Assembly (NCBI RefSeq): GCF_003369915.1
Contig: NC_046675.1
Location: forward strand, 25,792,001 to 25,856,000
Length of the DNA stretch: 64,000 nt
Direction: 5' to 3'
From: Drosophila miranda
Lineage: Eukaryota; Arthropoda; Insecta; Diptera; Drosophilidae
Made by a program: the position numbers and the translations under genes. Each line of letters begins with the position of its first letter. Within the stretch, counting starts at the first letter, position 1. This document shows positions 56,821-64,000 of this stretch, one piece after another. The notes beneath the pieces were generated by a model, which had not been told where the DNA came from, ran no database searches, and saw only the letters and a program-made list of their open reading frames with translations.

Positions 56821-59800
56821 CATCATTAAACACATTAACAGACCTACAGACAGTTGGCGATGACGATGGCGATGGCAGGTGATGCCCAACAGAGACAGGT
56901 TGAGACAACGACTGGCGTCCGACTGTGACTGTCTGTTCCTGAGGGCAACTGTACAAAACAGCAGGCCGAAGTTCGTGAAGACTTTTAATGGGTTTAGCCC
57001 GTGCCCGAGGCTCTTTCTCTCTCTGTCCTGTTCTCACTGTTTTGTTAATTACAAAGGATGCGCCGCAGGATAACAGCTGCCAATTGAATACTCCTTCTGG
57101 CAGCACACACCCCTGCCTGATCAAGCTTAAAGTTTAAGACGCAGCTGTACCTACTTAGAGATCTTTTGTGATCCTTGCGACGCCTTACGCATATTCTCAA
57201 TCTCCGTCTGTGTTTCTCTCTGTATTTCTGTCTCTCTCTCTGTTTCTCTCCTTTCTAATGAATGTTATTGTCTGGTCTTTGAGCAGGGGCCTGAGGTAGT
57301 AGAGGCTGAGGCTGCGGCAGGCACCGAAGGTTAAGCATCCAGCGGCGAAACTAGTTTACCACCGTTCCGATCCGTCTTTGAGAACCGGTAACGGTACAAA
57401 GACTCTACTGCTTCTGTTGTTGCGCCTGGCCTCCCCTGCCCTATCCTACCCTCCTCCTTGGAAGCGTTGGAAATTATGTTTTGATTTTTTTCCCGTTTTG
57501 GCCAGAGCCAAAGCCAAGCAAGCGCAAACCTCCTAACGAACCATACCAAATTGTCTAATCTCGCCGAATGTCTTCACACCCATATTCCTCCCGAAGCATG
57601 GACCCTGACGAGTGCCTGCCAAAAGGGAGAATATAGGAATTCGCCCGAAATTCGTTCGGGATGCCCTATTACATTATCGTTTACATGCCACCGTCCACCC
57701 AACCATCCTTCCATCCCTCCCTTCCCTTGGTGTTGCCACCATATTTACCCTTCAGGGCCATTACGTAACCGTGGAACAGCTTTATTAATTTGTTGTAATT
57801 TGTTTATGTTTTCTAAGCAATTTATTTTCCATGCACCCTGAATGCACCATGACCAGGGGGGTTAAGGTTAAGTATGGGTCGAAAAAAAAAAAGGAGGAAT
57901 GATCTGAATCATCACTCAATATTTTTATATAGAGTGGGAAATTTTTCAAAAGTGAAACTGAATTTAATGTTTAGGGTGCTGTTTTTTTTTATCGTTTAGC
58001 TCAAAGAACAAATATTTATCAAGTTTAAGTAGAACTAATCCCTCTGGTAGATCTGGTAAGGTCTATCCAGATCTTACTTAATCCCTATCTAATCCCCCAC
58101 CTAAATATAGATTTCGTTCCTTTGCTGTTCGTAATCGGAATGGATCATGGCTTTAGTCGCTTCTTATGGATCAACTTAGCTACATAAATCAAACGTTTTG
58201 GACCAAAATCGGAACACCATATTATTATATCTATGTATAGATGTCATGGAAAAAATCGATATGCAGCTATCTATGTATCTACTAGCTACCACTCTATCTT
58301 ATCCGTTCTGAAATGGAATCTTAAATCCAAAAGGTCATTGGGCTGGCTTAAAGGTTTTTTTCTTCAGCTGCAATCTATACCCTTTTATTTCCGTTGTAAA
58401 TATCCCTTTCCATTATAAGCAGCATCCCCTCGTTAGCTGTAACTCAAATGTGTCAATAGCATGGTTATACTCGTACGTATTGTTGCATGAATTGCATTCA
58501 TATGAATATTTTTAATAAAGTTATAAATCTGAAATCAAAACATAAATGTGACATTGATCTACAACCCAAGATATCCCCGAGACGCGCCTGTGAACCTTTT
58601 GTTTCTCATCAAAGAAGAGGACATTTTTGCTGTGCATTTTTTGGGCAATTTCTGTTCCCTTCCCCCTTTCCCTCTTTGGCCATTCAAAGCCTGAGCGGGG
58701 GCAGCGCGGCTGGAGCAGATAAACTTTATGACCGCAAGAGAGCGCGTCTCGCGTATCAGAGCAAATAAAATCAGACAAGAACAGCATGTGAACGATTGCA
58801 AATTACAAGCAGTGAAAGACAGAGAGGAGAGGCGCTGCTGGAAAAGAGATAAACTTTTGCTGGGAAGAAAGAAGAGCATCGGCTGCTGCAGAATCTGCTA
58901 TACGTTAAAATATCTTGATGTTTTCGAATGGCAGCTGCTTCTTTTTTATACGAAAAGGAAGCTAAAGACAAACGGATATGCGTTGCACAACTGTTTTTTT
59001 TATATTGTAGCTTTTCTTGTATTTTTTTGGTGGTTTTTGCTTTGCTTTTTTGGGCTTTTTACTTCTTGGCGCAAAATAAATTGTGCGACAGGTGCGACAA
59101 CGACAGCAGCCGAAACGAGAAGAAGAAGAAGCAGAAGAAGAAGGAGTTGGAGCAGCGCAGAGATGCATTGCATCTGGAAAGAGAAGAGCGTACACTCAGA
59201 GAAAAGAATGTAGGCCACGAATATTTTCAATAAAATATTAGTAAGATTGACTATCTAAATGGTGATAGAAACTCAGATACTGTCGGCACAACAGAACAGA
59301 TTTTACGCTTATATCCTAAAATTTAAGTTAGTATTTTTATAATATTAATTTATAATTCATTCTTTTTAGAGTCATTCATTTTTGATTTTCTTCGTTCTGA
59401 CTTCTTTGAGTGCACAGAGCAGAGACGAGGCTTGGACGCAGAGCTGCGCTGCATTGTACGGCCGAAGAGAGGACGGTAGAGTGAAGCGCAGAGCTTATTG
59501 TGTGGGAGCGAAGCTTTCGATGGGATATTTTGTTTTTTGTTTTTTTGATACGGCTTTTGGGGACTTTTACAGCTGCGCTGCGTCTCAATAATTGCCAAGT
59601 ATTCTCCTTACATGGATTGGATCCAAGGCGCAGCTGTTACTTCCGCTTGAATGAATGTAACGTAAGGGGTTTCCAAAGAGATAGCGAGACAGAGAGCGGG
59701 AAATCCTTGTTGTAGCTGTTGTTGAGATCGATCCTTTTTCTAACTCTAATCCGGCAGACAAGCAACAGACACAAGGACTTCTACCTGTTCCAGAGGATGA

Positions 59801-60500
59801 GTTTGGGTCTGCGAGTCTCTCAGACTGAACGTTTTCATATTTATTTTGATCTGTTGCGGTGATCTACATGCATGAACGATCCCTCCCGAAACTCGAAATC
59901 CGTCTGTGCCCCGGGACTGTGGTCTATTGAATTAATGTGCCGCATTAGGCGGACCAGCAGGTTTCGCTGAAACCTTTTTTCCCATCAACAGAATCGAAAC
60001 CCATCGCGGACGCACACACGTAGTGTCCTAAATAACAGGTGTGGAATGATTGGTTCCTCTCTATGATCCTGCGCGGCGATGGCTTACAGGGATTCCTGGT
60101 AGCTGGCCCTGGTCCTGGCCCTGACCGGGGCACGTAGCAAATCGATGAAGAATGAGCCTTAGCCGAGAGCTGGCTGTGGTCTGTTCGGGGGTACAGTTGT
60201 GCTACCTTTTTTTGGGATTGGTCAGAAACGAGTAAACCGGGCCAAGGCAGATGTTTGCATATCGCCAAACGATCGTATCGTACAGCATTTCTTCTTGCCG
60301 TCTGTTTTCGCCTTCGTCTTCATATTTTGCATTTCCATTTTGCATGCAAACATCCGAAAAATACAAAAAATAAAAGAAAACGAAAAACGAAAAACAAAAG
60401 CCGCTCTCAGTCAGAGAGGCAGACAAAAGGACACTGGTCCTGGACATCCTGCCAGGACTCAATCCTCGTGATTTATTATGAGTGCAATGGACCCAAGAAT
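56821..60500. other. Gene-free stretch with GA/CT and A-rich tracts
   Basis: CT runs lie at about 57210-57250. A plus-strand ORF at 58928-59233 (hydrophobic segment followed by Lys/Glu run) is driven by T-rich and GAA-rich composition and is not supported as a gene. Blocks at about 58600-59230 and 59380-59700 resemble untranslated-exon or promoter DNA in composition only. Confidence 0.4.
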
Positions 60501-62417
60501 GATCGATCTCGAGCGGAAAACAAATTTGCTTGCGGCTCAGCACAAAAGACAAAAGGAGCAACCATAAGACGGACCCAGGAACAAACATCCTAGAGATTGC
60601 AAAATCTCTCTTTTACAATCTTCTTGCGCAAGAGTGAATTTCCGACCCGACAGGCCCATAGCAGGGTGAAAGTATTTCTGATCGATCTGCTGCAATTTGC
60701 GATCTTGTTTGTTCCAGGCAGTGACGAGGCGGAGACGAGGCAGGCGGCCGATGGAGTTGTTAGATCCCTCCTCGGGCTGGGATGGATGGTGTGCAAATTT
60801 GGCATGATCACTTATGCTCATGAGCAGATCGAAGCGCGAAATCTTACAGTAGTTCAGCAACAAAGCAGCAAAGCATGATGGATTTGCATTGTAAGCAGAT
60901 GGATAAGCCGACTAGATCAGCGGGAAAAGGAGACTTGAGCTTGAAAGGGGAGGACTACATACAACCTTGGCCGCGATCTCTGATCGTTTCAGGCTGAAAA
61001 TGAGCAAGATCAGTTAGGGATTTCAACCATGATTAGTTAGAGACTGAAGCTTCAGGGAAGATCACCAAAAGGCTTGAGCTTGCACTGGGAAAGATCAGTT
61101 AAGGATTTTGACTACATTTGGCAAGATCAGTAAAGGATATTAACATGAATTTCATGATGTACCATACCATTTGTTTTGTGTGTTGTTTAATTTGATCTAG
61201 ATTAGGTATTATATTAGAATTAGAGAGATGTAACCAAAGTTAGATTAGTGAAATTGTAGAGCTTATACTTTTTATTGTCTTTATCCCCATAGTCTAAATG
61301 TGTTTCCCATTCTTTTAATTTTCCATCATAGATCAATTCGATCAGGGATCATTCCTGATAAGTTTTCTCAATCAAGATAATATTTGAAGTTTAGGTACTA
61401 GGGGAGTAGGTCTTTCAAACGACAAATTCTTTGCAATTTCTTCAGTTTGGATATAAGCCGGGTTTATCTGAGAAAGGATTTCAATTGTTTTCTGTATAGT
61501 AAAGAGGACTCTTTATCAGATCCTTGGATGTTTAAAATTCTAAGCTTCGAAGAGAGAAGTAGAAGAAGAAACACTGAGATCAGTTAATTTTTAGACCTAT
61601 AGGGCATTTCGAGGATTAGCTATAGATTTTCTGTATATCACTGTATAGCGCTGATCAATCCAAAACGATCAGTCCTCGCCCATTACTGCCATCGTTCATC
61701 GAGGGCGTCAATGAACTTGACCCATGCCTGGCCTGGCAGTTTTTCCCCCATCCTACGCAGACTCTCTGCTGCAATCTGCAATCTCCGATCTGGCCGATGC
61801 TGATCTTGCTGTTTGCTGTGCGATCGCCTCGATCGCCTGTGTCTCTGTGTTTGTTCAACAAAAACAAAGCCCCAGCTCGACAAAAATGTAACAGAAATTG
61901 TATTTGCACTAACTTGAAAGCAAATCAAGCGATCGAAGTGGGTATGTACGCGTACGTACGAGTATGCAGATGGAGCTGAGAAAAGTTCAAGATCGCCACG
62001 AAGAGATCCTTTTTGTTTCTCGTGTGTGGGACAACTCAAGGGCAACGCGGAGCCCAGAGGTTGATGCTTCGGCGGAGGCTGCAGTGCATCATCATTAAGA
62101 AAAAATGTCGAAATTTATGAAGATTTTGTTTTTGGGAATTAAAAGAAATAAGGCAGAGAAAAGACAAGAAAAGAGAAAATGCCGCCGATGATCTTGTCTT
62201 GGCTTTTGTTTCGGTTATCCTCTTCTCTTTCCTTTTGGGCTGCTGAGATTTAAAAACTTCCGGTTTTTACAAACTGCGATCGTCGATCGTCGTAATTTGA
62301 TATGTTTATGCGTTTTCGAGCTTGGCAAAAATAAAGGAGACACACCAGCTGCCCTGCCTCCCAGAGAGAGCTTTGGTTTTGGATAAATCGCGATCATCTA
62401 CCTCCCTCCATTGGATC
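60501..62417. repeat. GATC-dense region
   Basis: By eye about 35 GATC tetramers occur in 1.92 kb, against about 7-8 expected at random. Many are in the contexts aGATCAg or cGATCgat. Part of the density comes from a degenerate direct repeat at 60917-61150. There, gatcagttaGGGATTT-like and gcttgagcttg segments recur. There is no supported ORF. Confidence 0.5.
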
Positions 62418-64000
62418 TTATTCCCATTCGGCTACAATCGAAGACAATTAAGCGGAAATGCGATATGAGAACTGCTGGAATGTTGCACTGCAATGGATTT
62501 GAATGAGAATGCATTTGGGTTTGGTTTGTGAGGGGCAGACCAGAGCGAAGCGAAGCATAATTATGCCCACAAAGGCGCAACCCAAATCAAAAACCCAACA
62601 AGGACAGCGACAACGACAACGGCAAGAACAAGGACAAGGGCAAGGACAAGGACAAGGAAGAAAATCCAGCGTGAGAATCCCAAGCGACGCAATTCCACAA
62701 GGGAGCAGTAGCAGGGACTACGCAACAGATTTCTGGTATCCACTGTCCTATCCTGCCTTCCTCTCCTTTCTTCCTTCCTGCCTCATCTCTCATTCAAAAA
62801 ATGTTCCAACTTGAACTACCCCAGAAAGGGAGGGCCACAAAGGCCACCCCATTTCCGCCTTTTTGCTGGCATTGTGCGTTGGGGTTGCATAAATTATTTA
62901 TACAACAATATACTCGTACGTACTGCTCACACACATTCCCGGATCAAATCAAATGCGTAGTTCTCTCAATTGCTGATGGCTTTTCAAAAGCAAAAGTTTT
63001 ACGCGCTTTTGAGCGATTTTCGGTACAGTTTTTCCTAATCCAAACAGTTGGTGGAGTGTCTTACATTTGGAAGGCTTTTTTGCACTGCACTGAAGATAAA
63101 TTTTGACGAATTCCGGGATGCTTACAACATTAACATTAATTAGTCAACAGTTTCCTGGAAGAAATTAACGATTTGGGAAATGGCTAAAAATAAACTTGCA
63201 CCAGATATTTCTTAAAAGCTTTCTTTACGTCATTCAGAGTACTCCTAATTGTCCTCAGTGTACACGACTGTTTGATTCTTTGGTCCAAAACCAACCCCAA
63301 CCCAAACAGCAAAATATGTTAGACCAAAATAAGGCGCAATAATTGTACCAAATTTCGACTTAATCCAGGTCGCGGATGGATGTTAGGAAAGGAATGCGCA
63401 GTTAGACTTCCGGACAGTGGACTGTGTCAAAGGATTATGCGTAGCACTCGCAGGAGATGACTATCGCATCGTGGAGAATGCTCGCGAGAGCGAGTGCGTA
63501 ATTATTATACCCTCAAACAAAAGGGTGTCATTTAACAAAATCCATTTACATATACATACGTACTTGCAGGAGCTTGGAAGATCGTACCATCATCAAATCA
63601 TGTCCAAAAATGGCTCCTATTCTTACTCCTTCTTTCTGCCTTTTCAAATATCCTAATTAAATATTGAAACGGAATTCCTGTGATAATTTCCTTGGAATCG
63701 GTTTACCTCATCAAAGGATCAATCAAAGGAACAGTCGTTATAAAAACAGTTTTCACTCCATTCTCAAGGGTATTCGGGGGTATTCAATGCCACATCTAAA
63801 CTTCATATCTGGGTTTCCTTTGAATTTGGGGTTGGCCGTGGTTTTTTGGCAGTAAGGGCAAAAGGATAAGGGATCGTTTGCTTTGCTTAGCTCAAGGGCA
63901 GCAGGATTGCGCCCTGCTCTACTGTTACGACTGGGCTGCATGCCAGGACATGCTGCTCTCTGTTTTACCAGCGAAAGTAGAGCGACCGTAAACAAAAGAA
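62418..64000. other. Gene-free stretch to window end
   Basis: A purine-rich hexamer-like repeat (GGACAA/GGGCAA) lies at about 62601-62658 and drives a Gln/Gly ORF in one frame. The remainder is AT-rich with no recognised gene, and no boundary gene is visible at the right edge. Confidence 0.5.

Noticed and set aside
58928..59233. Plus-strand ORF with hydrophobic segment and Lys/Glu run
   Set aside because: It starts with ATG but is explained by adjacent T-rich and GAA-rich tracts. There is no splice context, family or flanking coding sequence.
62503..62814. 103-codon ORF with Gln/Gly repeats
   Set aside because: It is produced by the GGACAA-like simple repeat and has no conserved or ordinary-composition part.

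Overview
This window is eukaryotic and almost certainly from a Drosophila (subgenus Sophophora) autosome. It has short GT-AG introns with AG-rich donors, Gln/Asn homopolymers, DRE (TATCGATA) promoters and GA/CT microsatellites. Its gene set, with CG-number neighbours in D. melanogaster as I recall them, belongs to chromosome 3R (Muller element E). I cannot fix the species; an obscura-group fly is a weak guess. Coordinates of spliced genes were worked out by hand from splice motifs and reading-frame phase.

Region 1 (1-5 kb) is compact. It holds the NAD-isocitrate dehydrogenase gamma-type subunit (minus), head-to-head with a mitochondrial S-adenosylmethionine carrier (plus). A small single-pass membrane protein (minus) follows, head-to-head with a ZAD-C2H2 zinc-finger gene (plus). 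The zinc-finger gene carries an apparent 1-nt frameshift before its last finger.

Region 2 (5-18.4 kb) is one relaxin-receptor-like GPCR gene, Lgr3 (minus). Nine coding exons can be joined in phase to 772 residues: signal/anchor segment, LDLa, LRRs and 7TM.

Region 3 (18.4-28 kb) contains a decayed Tc1-type transposase scrap and RASSF8 (minus, five coding exons after the start exon, 615 aa). Between RASSF8 and tankyrase lies an AT-rich divergent intergenic stretch with repeated ATATACC-type motifs and a DRE.

Region 4 (28-38.3 kb) is tankyrase (Tnks, plus). Seven coding exons give 1189 aa: ankyrin clusters, SAM and PARP catalytic domain. The most notable observation of the window is here. After the single TGA stop, the same frame stays open for another 334 codons with strongly coding character. 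This points to stop-codon readthrough, a recoding event, or a second cistron.

Region 5 (38.3-45.2 kb) holds an intact retroelement-type ORF (DUF4780-like, minus) with no reverse transcriptase beside it. Next come a probable unannotated small three-exon gene with a DRE promoter (minus) and a MADF-BESS gene (minus, 345 aa) with its own DRE promoter. A 0.42-kb AT-rich tandem array loaded with ATCGAT cores lies upstream of the MADF-BESS promoter.

Region 6 (45.2-64 kb) has no protein gene I can support. It holds GA/CT tracts, microsatellites, one unexplained coding-like GC island and a 1.9-kb stretch unusually dense in GATC. It looks like regulatory or intronic DNA of a gene outside the window, but that is inference.
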